This document shows positions 55,601 through 64,000 of a DNA stretch of 64,000 nucleotides, piece after piece. The position numbers and the translations under genes are program-made. Source of the DNA: JBBSDP01 sp963754335 (GTDB lineage Bacteria > Planctomycetota > Phycisphaerae > Tepidisphaerales > Tepidisphaeraceae); assembly GCA_963754335.1 (NCBI GenBank), contig CAVWFQ010000001.1:248001-312000 (forward strand). The letters are read 5' to 3'. Every line of letters begins with the position of its first letter. Position 1 is the stretch's first letter. The notes beneath the pieces were generated by a model that was given only the letters and a program-made list of their open reading frames with translations, was not told the DNA's origin and did not search any database.

Positions 55601-57311
55601 GCTCAGACCATGATCGCCCCCTGGTTGCGAAAGCGCCTCATGATATTCGGTCAGTTCTGCATGGAGCTTTTGTAGTTCCGCGTCGCATTTGGCAAGTCGA
55701 TCGGCGGCTTTCGGATCGCTGCTCGATTCCGGCAATTCGTCGAGCTGCTGACGAAGTGCGCGGTACAACTCGCGCTGGTCGCGCTGCGGGTCGTGAATGA
55801 TCGCGCATAGATTTCCCAGTCCCAGGTGGCGCAGCCGATTGGCTACGACATCGAGGGCGGTGCGCTTGTCGCAGACCATCAGCACGCGCTGTCCGCGGGC
55901 AAGGTGGTCGCCGATGATGTTGGTGATCGTCTGGCTTTTCCCGGTGCCCGGCGGTCCGTGCACGACCAGCCCGGCGCATTGCCGGGCCAGGCGCAGCGCC
56001 AGCCTGGCAGGGATCGGCGGAGGAGACGAAACGATCGTCAGCAAATTTCAGCGGCGGCGCCTCTTCGGACTTGGCGGGTTCTTCTGCCTTTTTCTCCGGC
56101 GTGCGTTCGAGTGTCACGCCGCGCTCGATAAAACTCTTCACCGGCCCCGCCAGGTCATTTCCTTTGGCCATCTCCTTCATGTCTCGAAGGAGGCCCTGGT
56201 TGGCCATCGGAAACAATCCCAGAACCGCCGATGCGACGATCGCCGGCGCGGCATCCGAATCATCCGCGCGCGGCGCCGAAACCAGGGCGAAAGACTCTGG
56301 AGCCGAATAGACCGGCGGTGATTGTTGCTGAACGGTCGATGGCTCGACCGGCCGGGGCTTTTCCGTTTCGGTCTCATTCGAGCCTGGCTCGACTGCCGGA
56401 GATTTGGCAGCCGGCATGGGAGCAGGTGGGACGACCGGTTTCAGAGTGTCCGGCACCGTGCAGCCGAAAGTCCGGGCGACAAACGATGTCAACTCGTCAA
56501 TCTCGCGCGATGGATTTTCCCCATCCTCGTCGGCGAACAGCTCATCCGGCGAAGCGCCCGTCTGTTGCTCAAGCCATTCGAACAGGGCCTCGTTTCGGAC
56601 GACCTGATTGATGCCGTTTTCCTTTGCCGCCAGTTCGATCGACGGGGCCGCGCCGTGTTTCAGGACCAGCGCCACCGGGACGAACGCGATGGGCGCGAGG
56701 ATCCGGCGCGTCGCGACGCCGTCGCGAGACGTAAATGTGCCCGGCGGGAGGCTCAGCATCGGAAATCCGATGCTCAGGACGTGAACGCCTGTATCCTGCT
56801 CGTAGGTTTTTGCGTCCTCGGCAATGGTGCGCAGCTTCGCAAAGACCGCCATCTGATCGAGCCAGGCTCGATCGGAGGGCGATTCTGCGGCATTGCCGTT
56901 TTGCGGTTTCGAAATAATTTCAGGCCCGGTGTCCTGCTTCGTGGCACGGGCGTCCCGCCCGTGCGTTTGCGCCAAGAGCACGGGCGAGACGCCCGTGCCA
57001 CTGTTGTTTTCAATTTCGCTCTGACCAGTCGAATCGGGTGCGACTGATTGTTCGGGTTGTCGTGATCTCGCCCGCCCGCGGCCTTTCTGAGGCGGATGCT
57101 TCGGCGGCGCGACTTTGCCCCGCAACGTCACCTGGTGTGAATCGGCGAGAATTCCCCGCAACACCTCCTCCGGCGAGAGATCCGCCAGCCGGCCGAGATG
57201 CGTCAGATCGATGCGCTGGCGGCTCGCATGCGGCCGGCAGTTGAGACTCGGCCCGTTCACCATGGCGGCAAACAGACGATCCAGCATTTTCGAAAGAATC
57301 AGATTAGGCAT
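52613..57311 (-). CDS. Large superfamily-1 helicase with C-terminal REase-like domain, five frameshifts
   Basis: The joined product (~1,566 residues) starts at ATG 57311 ('MPNLILSKMLDRLFAAMVNG'). Helicase motifs: Walker A 'VVHGPPGTGKSQTITNIIGD' near residue 450, Walker B 'FDLVVFDEASQCRLEEALP', 'VVIAGDPMQLPPTRFF', 'LDVHYRSRNADLIAFSN', 'NVQGDERDHIIISTTYG' and 'GRRLNVLVTRAREAVHLV'. The last ~90 residues ('FCIDLALHQPDEPEQVTIGL', 'LCDGTRYASGGDATEWDIFR', 'QGWRLHRLWSPHFFRDPRG') are a Vsr/MTES_1575-like nuclease domain. Frame changes are needed near 56030, 54885, 54190, 53900 and 53390. Such DUF4011-type helicase-nucleases are often linked to DNA defence. A 63-bp palindrome lies in frame in the N-terminal linker. 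Confidence 0.85.
56940..57002 (-). repeat. Palindromic repeat inside the helicase coding region
   Basis: CGTGGCACGGGCGTCCCGCC ... GGCGAGACGCCCGTGCCAC, the GGGCGAGACGCCC family also seen at 6491. On the coding strand it adds 'GTGVSPVLLAQTHGRDARAT' plus one residue, i.e. 21 residues in frame, between two poorly conserved linker stretches. Length divisible by three keeps the gene open. Confidence 0.85.
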
Positions 57312-57312
57312 A

Positions 57313-57450
57313 GGGAAACGATGAAGTGTGAACGATGAACGATGAACGATCAAGGGGAAACGATGAAGTGCGAACGATGAACGATAAACGTCAATCCTTC
57401 ATCGTTTCTCGTTTCCCAGTTCATCGTTCATCGTTCCTACTTCATCGTTT
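57313..57450. repeat. Long palindromic repeat, AACGATGAACGATGAA family
   Basis: The left side has two copies of AAACGATGAAGTG(T/C)GAACGATGAACG; the right side returns as TTCATCGTTTCTCGTTTCCC, AGTTCATCGTTCATCGTTCC and TACTTCATCGTTTCCC. Total ~138 bp, filling almost the whole gap between the helicase start and the next gene's stop. It is a longer relative of the element at 48146. Confidence 0.88.
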
Positions 57451-57452
57451 CC

Positions 57453-58640
57453 CTATTGCACTTCCCATCGGACGATCACATTCTCTTCCCTCGCCTCGGT
57501 CGAGCGCCAGGCGTAAATCGAGCGGGTTTTGTCGCTGTAAATGATGCCGCTCGGCTTCCAGGGGATTGGCTCTCCCGATTTGGCCCAGGTCTTTCCGCCG
57601 TCCCCTGAGATCATGAGCTGGGCATCGACGGCCGCGGCCAGTTTGCCGTCGCTGATTTCGATTGGATTGCTTTTGACGGGGCCGGTGAGCTTTTGCCAGG
57701 TCAGTCCGTGATCGACGCTCTTGACCAGCCCGCCGTCCCAGAGCGTCTGCCAGTAAATCGCCCCGTCGGAGGCGACGAGAGGCGGCCCGCTGGGGCCGGT
57801 GTCGGATGTTTTCGTCCAGGACTTGCCGCCGTCGGCGGTGCGAAAGATGCCGAATGCCAGGGGATGCCCATTCTCCTGTTTCCAGCCGGCAGCATTACAG
57901 AGATAGGTGTTGGCATCGAAAACGAGCACATCGTTGGAAAAATTCGTCTTGTCGGGAAGCTTGTCCCCGATCTGTTGCCAGGTTTGTCCGGCGTCAGTCG
58001 ATTTCTGAACGCTTCGCTCGCGCTCATGAAGGCCGGCCACGATCGTCTTCCGTTGCGGATCAGTGAAATCGACTCCGAGCCCATCGACGTTTTCAATGAT
58101 CCCCAGTCGCCGAAATGTCTGCCCGGCGTCGGTGGTTTGAAATACGCCGGGACCGTAACTGCCGCTTTCCCAGAATGTCTTCGGATCCTTGGGATCGAAG
58201 ATGATCTGATAAGGGCGATTCTTGATGGGAAGCGCGTCTTTCTCACCGAGCGGCTTCCAGGTTTTTCCGTTATCGCGGGTAGCCCAGAGCCCATGCTCGC
58301 TGATGCCGGCAATGACCGTGTCGGAATCAGGGACGGCGACCATGGTTGTGACGCCGGCGAATCCCCATTTGTCTCCGCCGACATTTGATGTGACGTTGGT
58401 CCAGGGAACCAACGAAGGCCGGGTCTCGTCGGCGCAAAAGGCCGAACGCGGAACGAAGCTCAGAACTAAGGCGATCAGGAGCCCTGTTCTGAGCGCATTC
58501 GAAAGACCACGGAGCCGCGCACGAAATAAGCGGGATTGCTCTTCGGCAAGGAACCAGACCAAAAGATCCCGCTCACTGCGTGCGCGGCTCTTTGGCGCGC
58601 CCATTCGCAGACGATGATGCATGATCAGCCGACGACCCAT
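57453..58640 (-). CDS. Secreted BNR/Asp-box repeat protein (sialidase-like propeller)
   Basis: The mature protein has a beta-propeller with several Asp-box type motifs: 'ATRDNGKTWKPL', 'QTTDAGQTFRRLG', 'KSTDAGQTWQQIG', 'RTADGGKSWTKT', 'KSVDHGLTWQKL' and 'ISGDGGKTWAKSG'. A signal peptide 'LLIALVLSFVPRSAFCADE' precedes it. Such repeats occur in sialidases and in photosystem-assembly-like proteins; catalytic Arg triads of sialidases are not evident, so a binding role is likely. The true start is uncertain: the frame upstream of the signal passes through a palindrome. An ATG at 58498 in another frame could be the real start after a one-base correction. Confidence 0.75.
   Translation of the reverse strand: MGRRLIMHHRLRMGAPKSRARSERDLLVWFLAEEQSRLFRARLRGLSNALRTGLLIALVLSFVPRSAFCADETRPSLVPWTNVTSNVGGDKWGFAGVTTMVAVPDSDTVIAGISEHGLWATRDNGKTWKPLGEKDALPIKNRPYQIIFDPKDPKTFWESGSYGPGVFQTTDAGQTFRRLGIIENVDGLGVDFTDPQRKTIVAGLHERERSVQKSTDAGQTWQQIGDKLPDKTNFSNDVLVFDANTYLCNAAGWKQENGHPLAFGIFRTADGGKSWTKTSDTGPSGPPLVASDGAIYWQTLWDGGLVKSVDHGLTWQKLTGPVKSNPIEISDGKLAAAVDAQLMISGDGGKTWAKSGEPIPWKPSGIIYSDKTRSIYAWRSTEAREENVIVRWEVQ
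58512..58590. repeat. Palindromic repeat, GAGCCGCGCACG family
   Basis: GAGCCGCGCACG (58512-58523) pairs with CGTGCGCGGCTC (58579-58590), and inside it GCGGGAT pairs with ATCCCGC. The total is 79 bp. Read on the minus strand it gives 'SRARSERDLLVWFLAEEQSR', which looks like an N-terminal extension of the BNR protein. Confidence 0.85.
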
Positions 58641-58862
58641 TTCGACTCCAATGACCCTACCCAGGCAGGCGCGGCTCCGGGTGCGGCAATAGCTTATCCG
58701 TTAGACACGCGCCGTACGAACTGGTGAATAATTCGCGAACAGCCCAGCCGTTGCACCAAAGCACCAATTCTCTGCTATCATTCCCGAACGGTGACAACGC
58801 TGCCCTGCGGGACAGCGGCCAAAAGTAATGACGACCGGCTGGGATTGTCCAAGTCATTTGCG

Positions 58863-59396
58863 ATGATTCGATCCGCTACCATCCACGACGTTCCTGCCAT
58901 TGAGCAGATCATCAACACCCATGCCTCGCGGGGCCGCATGCTCTTCAAGAGTTACGCGCAGCTCTATGAGGATTTACGCGATTTCGGGGTGTATGAAGAG
59001 GACGACACGCTGCTCGGTTGCGTTGGGGTGACGATCATCTGGGCCGATCTGGCGGAAGTGCGCTCCCTCGCGGTCGCCGAAGGGCACATCGGAAGGGGAA
59101 TCGGGCGGCAACTGGTCGAATGGTCCCTGGACGAATCCCGGCGGCTGGGAATCCGCCGCCTGATGGCTCTGACTTACGAGCAGGCTTTTTTCGAAAAGAT
59201 GGGATTCGAGGTCGTCGCCAAGGAGGCATTGCCGCTGAAGGTCTGGAGCGATTGCGTTCGCTGTCCCAAACGCAACGGGTGCGACGAAATCGCGATGGTG
59301 CGAACCTTTTCCGAAATTCCCGATCCGGATCAGCCTCAAGCGACCCCGACGCCAAGAGGCGTCAGCATCCCCGTTCTCGAACACGTCGAGGATTGA
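58863..59396 (+). CDS. GNAT N-acetyltransferase, short ArgA (N-acetylglutamate synthase) type
   Basis: 177 residues. 'IRSATIHDVPAIEQIINTHA' and 'MLFKSYAQLYEDLRDFGVYE' open the protein; the acetyl-CoA loop is in 'VAEGHIGRGIGRQLVEW' (Arg/Gly-X2-Gly-X-Gly/Ala type); the end 'AFFEKMGFEVVAKEALPLKV', 'WSDCVRCPKRNGCDEIAMVR' carries the Cys cluster typical of the short ArgA-like group (as in the mycobacterial form). This suggests acetylation of glutamate for arginine synthesis; no other arg gene is nearby. ATG 58863 is preferred to an upstream frame start at 58791. Confidence 0.85.
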   Translation: MIRSATIHDVPAIEQIINTHASRGRMLFKSYAQLYEDLRDFGVYEEDDTLLGCVGVTIIWADLAEVRSLAVAEGHIGRGIGRQLVEWSLDESRRLGIRRLMALTYEQAFFEKMGFEVVAKEALPLKVWSDCVRCPKRNGCDEIAMVRTFSEIPDPDQPQATPTPRGVSIPVLEHVED

Positions 59397-59585
59397 GAAA
59401 AGTCTTCGCTTCTCGCGAGCAAATCCCCCATCTTCCCATCAAAAACGGTTGGGCTCAAATTTTTCTCTAATTTGGGCGCTCGCGCCGTACCAGCGATCCG
59501 ATTAGATTCCCGCTGTGTCCGGTGTAGGCAGGGCGGGCATAAACACCCCCGGTCAAAAACTTTGGGTGGAGGAGACGGGGCTTTG

Positions 59586-59954
59586 ATGTCGGAAAGACCG
59601 CAGGTGATGATTGTCGAAGACGACCGCTCCAGCCGCATGGCGCTGGTTGCATTGATGCGTTTGAGCGGTTTCCAAGCGGTCCAGGCCACGACCATCGAAG
59701 AAGCCCTGAAGCTTCTGTCTCCGGCTCCACTCTGCGTGATCCTGGACTTGATGCTGCCCGACGGAAACGGAAGCTCGATTCTCGAGCACATTCGCCAAAA
59801 GAATCTCCCCATCCGCGTAGCGATCACCACCGGCGCCTCCGACTGGCAGCAAATGGTCGATGCCCCCCGGCTTCACCCCGACGCCGTCTTTCAAAAGCCG
59901 GTTGACTACGAGCGCCTGAGTTCGTGGTTGAACGAATGTGCGGGGCGACCTTGA
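59586..59954 (+). CDS. Single-domain response regulator
   Basis: 122 residues forming a receiver domain only: acidic pair 'VMIVEDDRSSRMALVALM', phospho-acceptor Asp in 'CVILDLMLPDGNGSS', Thr in 'VAITTGASDWQQ' and Lys in 'AVFQKPVDYERL'. There is no output domain, so it signals through a partner protein, as CheY-like proteins do. ATG 59586 follows GGGGCTTTG, giving a moderate ribosome-binding site. No histidine kinase lies next to it. Confidence 0.9.
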   Translation: MSERPQVMIVEDDRSSRMALVALMRLSGFQAVQATTIEEALKLLSPAPLCVILDLMLPDGNGSSILEHIRQKNLPIRVAITTGASDWQQMVDAPRLHPDAVFQKPVDYERLSSWLNECAGRP

Positions 59955-60008
59955 ACATTCTGCACTTGTTTTCGTTTTCTGCCGCTGGCTCGATTATTCT
60001 TTCTTCGA

Positions 60009-61975
60009 ATGGCGATTTCGTTCCCGGCCGACGATCCGCTGGCTAGCAAATCGCTCGATCGCGCTATTGCCTCACACAAGTCAGGTGACCTGAAAGCCGC
60101 TGAGAAGATTTATCGATCGATACTCGATCGCGTACCGACGCATCCACGAGCGCTTCATTTGCTCGGAATGCTTCTTTTCCAGACACAACGAAATGACGAC
60201 GGGATTAGCCTGTTGCAGCGGGCGGCTGCCGCAAATCCGACCTCGGCCGTGGTGCGGAGCGACCTGGGCGCGGTCCTCGGCATGAGCGGGAGAGGCCGGG
60301 AATCGATCGAACGCCTGCGCGAGGCCGTCGCACTGAGTCCCAACTGGCCGGAAGCGCATAACAACCTCGGCGTCGCGCTCGAAGCGGCCGGACAATACGA
60401 AGCAGCGTGCGGGGCGTATCGTCAAGCGATTTTGATTCGCCCACACTATGCAGAGGCACATAATCATCTTGGCAATGGGCTCCGGCTGTTGGGAAACTTC
60501 GTCGAGGCCCTTGCGGAACACAAAATTGCTCTGCATCTCTGGCCCTCATACCCAGAGGCGTATCGTTCGCTTGCTCAGCTGTACACGGAGCTAGGAGATG
60601 TTGGGGCGGCCGTTTCTTGTCATCGCCAAGCCCTCGGCTTGCGGCCAAATTCACCGCGTTGGCACAGCGATCTTCTCTACACGCTGAATCACGACCCGGC
60701 CATAACCCCTATCGAGCTTTTCAAGGAACATCAGAAGTGGGCGTCCTGTCACGCCGCTGGATTTCGTCCTCCAATTGTCCGACCACTTAACGTTGAACGC
60801 GACGCGAGGCGGAAACTCCGCATCGGGTACGTCTCCCCCGATTTTCGACTTCATCCGATCGCTTTGCTTGTTGAACCTATATTGACTTATCACGATAGGA
60901 GCTCCTTTGAGATCTTCTGCTACGCGGATGTTGCTCGCCCTGACTCGATGACTAACCGGCTTGCGGAGATATGTCCCAATTGGCGAGACGTGCATCGCCT
61001 CGCGCCAGAGAAGGTCGCCGACTTGGTGCGAAGCGATCACATCGATTTATTGATCGATCTCGCTGGCCATTGCGCAAACCGGCTCATTCTAGTGTTCGCG
61101 CTAAAGCCAGCACCTATACAGATTACGCACTTCGGCTATATCCACACGTGCGGCCTTGAGACGATGGATTACCGTCTGACGGATCATTACATGGATCCAC
61201 CTGGCTTGAACGAATCCCTTCACGTCGAAAAGCTCGTGCGATTGCCAGGTAGTATGTGCTGTTACCGCCCTCATTCGATCGCCCTCGATCCGATTCGCCG
61301 CAATGAAACTCCGCGCCGCTTCACATTCGGATGCCTTGCGCGGCCGATTAAAATAAGTGATGCGGTCTCACGGCTGTGGATCGCGCTCTACGGGAGTGTC
61401 CAGATGCTCGATTGCTCGTGACTGGTCCATCTTCCGGCGTCCTCCCAGCCGGATTGGCTGCGGTGATCGCAGACGACCCAAAGCTCCGCGCTTCCGTCAC
61501 AGCTATAGGTCGACTTCCTCTATTTAATTATCTTTCGATGTATGGCCATATTGATGTCGCGCTAGATCCTTTTCCCCACAACGGCGGTACAACGACACTG
61601 GACGCAATGTGGATGGGTGTTCCTGTGATTACGCTCGCCGGCAATACGAGCCGGTCGCGAATCGGAGTCAGCCTTTTATCAGCCGTTGGACTTGAGAATT
61701 TCATCGCGTCATCGCCCGCTGAGTACATACAGATCGCAAAGGATCTCGTGTTCGATTCGAGAGCTCTTGTAACAATCCGAAAAGGACTGCGCCGGCAGTT
61801 ACTCTGTTCATCGCTATGCGATGAACCGGCCTATACTCGGAAACTGGAGGAAGCCTTCCGCACCATGTGGCGTCGTTCGATCGAATTCGCAAACGCGAGC
61901 GCGCTCAGCATTCAGAGTGAGATTTCTTCGAAAAGTCCGGGTTCGCCCGATCAGTCGATAGAAGGTTCGCTGTGA
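60009..61975 (+). CDS. TPR protein with SPINDLY/O-GlcNAc-transferase-like catalytic domain, one frameshift
   Basis: N-terminal tetratricopeptide repeats ('HKSGDLKAAEKIYRSILDRV', 'NNLGVALEAAGQYEAACGAY', 'NHLGNGLRLLGNFVEALAEH') are followed by a GT41-type domain: 'LRIGYVSPDFRLHP', 'FGYIHTCGLETMDYRLTDHY', 'FTFGCLARPIKISDAVSRLW'. After a one-base change near 61378 come 'CPDARLLVTGPSS', 'DPFPHNGGTTTLDAMWMGVP' and 'VITLAGNTSRSRIGVSLL'. The His and the GGTTT-type donor-binding block are intact. Such enzymes transfer sugar from a nucleotide to Ser/Thr of proteins; in bacteria targets include surface and flagellar proteins. About 655 residues. Confidence 0.88.
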
Positions 61976-62135
61976 ATCGCAACCAACGCGCCGCGAACCG
62001 TATCGAAAATATGCTCTTTTAAGGCAAAAGTTTTAATGTCGTGGATCCAAGTTCAACGTTCCTACTGATGTTCATCATCGGGTCCAGCCTTCGCGGTACT
62101 ATGATCGTGCCAGAATAATTCTGCAGCTTGGCGCA

Positions 62136-62957
62136 CTAGGTCACGTCAACGCCGGCAGCTCGGAAAGTTGCCCTGAGGCCATGGTCGAGCGAGGTTAATG
62201 CCGCTATACCATAGTAGTCCCTCGCATAAGCAGTTGATGCCACCCATTGCTCCGGATCGAATCGTTCACAATTCGGTTTTAGAATGACCGGGAAATCGAC
62301 CCCGGTCAGTCGTTTGCTCGCAAGCACAACCTCGATATTGGTGCTTGCCATGCCAGTTCCTACGTGGATAACGTCTCCTTGCGTTCTCGCCCTTGGCGCC
62401 GAACCAATTTGGATTAGGCTATCTATGAAGTCTTCGATAAAAATCCAATCGTGCACGCCACCGGATAGCGTCAGTGTGGCGCACCGTCGCACACACTCGG
62501 CAATTCGGGATATCAGCCGATATGGCCGGTCATTCGGGCCATACAAGGAAAACGGTCGAATAACGCAGATGTCAGCATCAAATTCGCGGGCATATCCCAA
62601 GGATAACATTGTGGCAGCCGCCTTGGTTCCCGCGTAAAATGTACGGGGATCTGGCCGATCTTTTTCTGACATCGCCGTGGCCTTATAACCAATCTCTGAC
62701 GACGATCCGACAATGACGCACTTACCGTAGTCGATTTGACTCAATACCTGATGAGTGAAGAGCACATTGGTCTCGAACATGCGGCTTGTCTGCTGGAGTT
62801 CCGCGGCAAGGTGAAAAACTACATCGAAGTGCCCCGAGGTTGGGAATTGATCTTTCCTCCTGAGGGTGCTTACGTGGACGCCGGCGCCTTCAAGACGCCG
62901 AACTAAGTGCGAGCCGACGAATCCAGCGGCTCCGGTTACGAAGGCATTCCGAAACAT
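62136..62957 (-). CDS. NAD-dependent epimerase/dehydratase (extended SDR)
   Basis: 273 residues with the Rossmann motif 'VTGAAGFVGSHLVRRLEGAG' at the N-terminus, 'FHLAAEL', the catalytic Tyr-X3-Lys in 'TFYAGTKAAATMLS', 'VIRPFSLYGPNDRPYRLISR' and 'DWIFIEDFIDSLIQI'. These are typical of nucleotide-sugar epimerases, reductases and dehydratases. The exact sugar is not predictable. It lies in a lower-GC stretch with the glycosyltransferase-like gene and two thiamine-diphosphate enzyme genes, suggesting a glycan-precursor cluster that continues beyond the window. Confidence 0.85.
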   Translation of the reverse strand: MFRNAFVTGAAGFVGSHLVRRLEGAGVHVSTLRRKDQFPTSGHFDVVFHLAAELQQTSRMFETNVLFTHQVLSQIDYGKCVIVGSSSEIGYKATAMSEKDRPDPRTFYAGTKAAATMLSLGYAREFDADICVIRPFSLYGPNDRPYRLISRIAECVRRCATLTLSGGVHDWIFIEDFIDSLIQIGSAPRARTQGDVIHVGTGMASTNIEVVLASKRLTGVDFPVILKPNCERFDPEQWVASTAYARDYYGIAALTSLDHGLRATFRAAGVDVT

Positions 62958-62997
62958 GCAAAGCGATTTCCTGGTCCGATTGCGTAGTTAGCGTGTA

Positions 62998-63543
62998 TCA
63001 GTACAGATCCCCGTACTCGACCATTAATGCTGGTTCTGGAAGCGCAAGATATCGTTCATATGCCGGCAAAACCTCCGTCGGCTCGCGAAGTCGCTCAACT
63101 CGCACGTGCCGAAGCATTTTCTCGATCGCGTCGGTGAAATCCCCGGTATGTTGCGGGCCGGGAAATAGCGGCTGCGACGCTCCCACGACAACGCGGATCA
63201 ACAGTTTTGCTGTCCATCCGCCGCCTGCGTCCGGCAATCTGTCCAATTGGTTGACCAACTGATTCATGGCCAGAAGCAAAAAATTCATGCGAGTATAAAC
63301 GGTTACGGGTCTCAGGCCGGCGAGCGCCATACCGATCGACATTCCCAGCTGAGTTTCCTCAAATACCGGCACATCGACCCGTCTTGTGGGTGGCACGATC
63401 GCCAGGGAACGCGCCAGGCCATTTGCCCCAAAAAGACTCTGGCTGATGAATACGGTGCGCGGGTCTTGCAGAAGCAACTCGGTTCCACGAGTGATCTCAC
63501 GGCTATAAGGCGTCGGCGGCGGCAACATCAGAACTGCACCCAT
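62998..63543 (-). CDS. Thiamine-diphosphate enzyme, E1-beta-like subunit, short
   Basis: 181 residues matching the pyrimidine-binding domain of 2-oxoacid dehydrogenase E1-beta or transketolase-like subunits: 'VDVPVFEETQLGMSIGMALA' then 'GLRPVTVYTRMNFLLLAMNQ' and 'NQLDRLP'. The conserved activating Glu sits in 'VFEETQLG'. Only the pyrimidine domain is present; the usual C-terminal transketolase domain (~130 residues) is missing, so the gene is a reduced type or was shortened. Its start overlaps the alpha-like gene by 16 bases, implying a two-subunit enzyme. Confidence 0.8.
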   Translation of the reverse strand: MGAVLMLPPPTPYSREITRGTELLLQDPRTVFISQSLFGANGLARSLAIVPPTRRVDVPVFEETQLGMSIGMALAGLRPVTVYTRMNFLLLAMNQLVNQLDRLPDAGGGWTAKLLIRVVVGASQPLFPGPQHTGDFTDAIEKMLRHVRVERLREPTEVLPAYERYLALPEPALMVEYGDLY

Positions 63544-64000
63544 TGGTCGCTTCCCGTATGTGGATACACGGATTGGACGTACCGGTAATAAACGACTTTT
63601 GGCTCACGCGGAAAAGGCATGCAGGACTCATCGAACTTATCTGCGCTGCCCCATACCGATGCAGTTCGAACACCAACGCAGACGCCGTTGTCTTCGATAA
63701 CGAATGTTACAGGGAGATCATGACCTTGTGCAAACCTGAGGTTTTCTGCAAAAATCCCGATACTCGCGGCCATATCGCCAACGAAGCACCATACGTACTC
63801 TGGTTGCTGCAATCGCTTTATGGCTAGCGCGATTCCAACAGCCATGGGGATGCCGGCGCCGACAATCGAGGAGCTCAGAAATCGCCGCGCCGGATTCTGA
63901 ATGTACATGCTACGTCCTGCGAGGATTTCGTCGCGAAGCCAAGTTGGCTCAATTCCGTGCAGGAGTGCATGGTAATGGCTTCGCCAAGTGGACACGACCC
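63528..64000 (-). CDS. Thiamine-diphosphate enzyme, E1-alpha-like subunit (5' end cut by window edge)
   Basis: The visible C-terminal ~157 residues contain the ThDP/Mg motif 'GDMAASIGIFAENLRFAQGH' then 'DLPVTFVIEDN' (Gly-Asp ... Asn), and the preceding 'SSSIVGAGIPMAVGIALAIK', both typical of 2-oxoacid dehydrogenase E1-alpha. The frame is open to the window edge, so the start is outside. Together with the beta-like gene it would decarboxylate a 2-oxoacid or move a C2 unit; next to sugar genes it may make an unusual sugar or branched precursor. Confidence 0.83.
   Translation of the reverse strand, partial: VVSTWRSHYHALLHGIEPTWLRDEILAGRSMYIQNPARRFLSSSIVGAGIPMAVGIALAIKRLQQPEYVWCFVGDMAASIGIFAENLRFAQGHDLPVTFVIEDNGVCVGVRTASVWGSADKFDESCMPFPREPKVVYYRYVQSVYPHTGSDQWVQF

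Noticed and set aside
57313..57450. CRISPR array (short repeated units of GAACGATGAA)
   Set aside because: Units are ~10-13 bp, without unique spacers, and lie on arms of a palindrome; no cas genes.

Overview
The window reads as chromosomal DNA of a planctomycete, probably class Phycisphaerae. Support: high GC, two PEP-CTERM surface proteins, a secreted protease with an 'LEPR' leader, a Planctomycetes-type prepilin-like protein with an 'FLDGHV' tail, many secreted proteins of unknown function, several families of intergenic palindromes, and a flagellar locus with FliW and CsrA. The placement is inference from gene families; no rRNA was seen.

Layout. 1-3.6 kb: end of a UbiA-like gene, mutY, a 3' scrap of a GDP-mannose dehydratase, rpsR and a membrane protein. 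3.8-14.1 kb: two large secreted TolB/PKD/LamG-type paralogues followed by an AlgI-type MBOAT acyltransferase and two AlgJ/AlgX-type SGNH proteins, probably a polysaccharide O-acetylation cluster. 14.2-28.6 kb: PEP-CTERM proteins, an esterase, an enolase-superfamily enzyme, a sedolisin, RidA, an RDD membrane protein and several hypotheticals. 28.9-29.9 kb: an HTH protein and a truncated SMC-like ATPase. 30.5-34.6 kb: a tightly packed run of an RCK-domain K+ channel-like protein, a nucleotidyltransferase, a membrane protein with a Gly/Cys-rich tail, a DUF692 (MNIO) enzyme and a partner protein. I consider this the best candidate for a little-studied system.

34.7-49.0 kb is one minus-strand flagellar region in the order flgF, flgG, flgA, flgH, flgI, a flgJ-like rod-binding gene, flgN, flgK, flgL, fliW, csrA and two flagellins, each flagellin followed by an intrinsic terminator. 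49.5-58.6 kb: hypotheticals, a damaged DUF433/DUF5615 toxin-antitoxin pair, an RHH protein, a metallopeptidase scrap, a ~1,560-residue superfamily-1 helicase with a nuclease-like C-terminus, and a BNR-repeat secreted protein. 58.8-64 kb: an ArgA-like acetyltransferase, a response regulator, a TPR/O-GlcNAc-transferase-like protein, a nucleotide-sugar epimerase and a thiamine-diphosphate enzyme pair, with visibly lower GC toward the end.

An important caveat: roughly 28 otherwise well-conserved genes or gene segments need a one-base frame change to read through, several at homopolymers. That points to consensus indel errors rather than mass gene decay. I therefore annotate the joined genes and mark only clear deletions or scraps as pseudogenes. 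In four places apparent upstream extensions of genes run through palindromic repeats; in flgI a signal peptide right after the palindrome shows the true start lies downstream.
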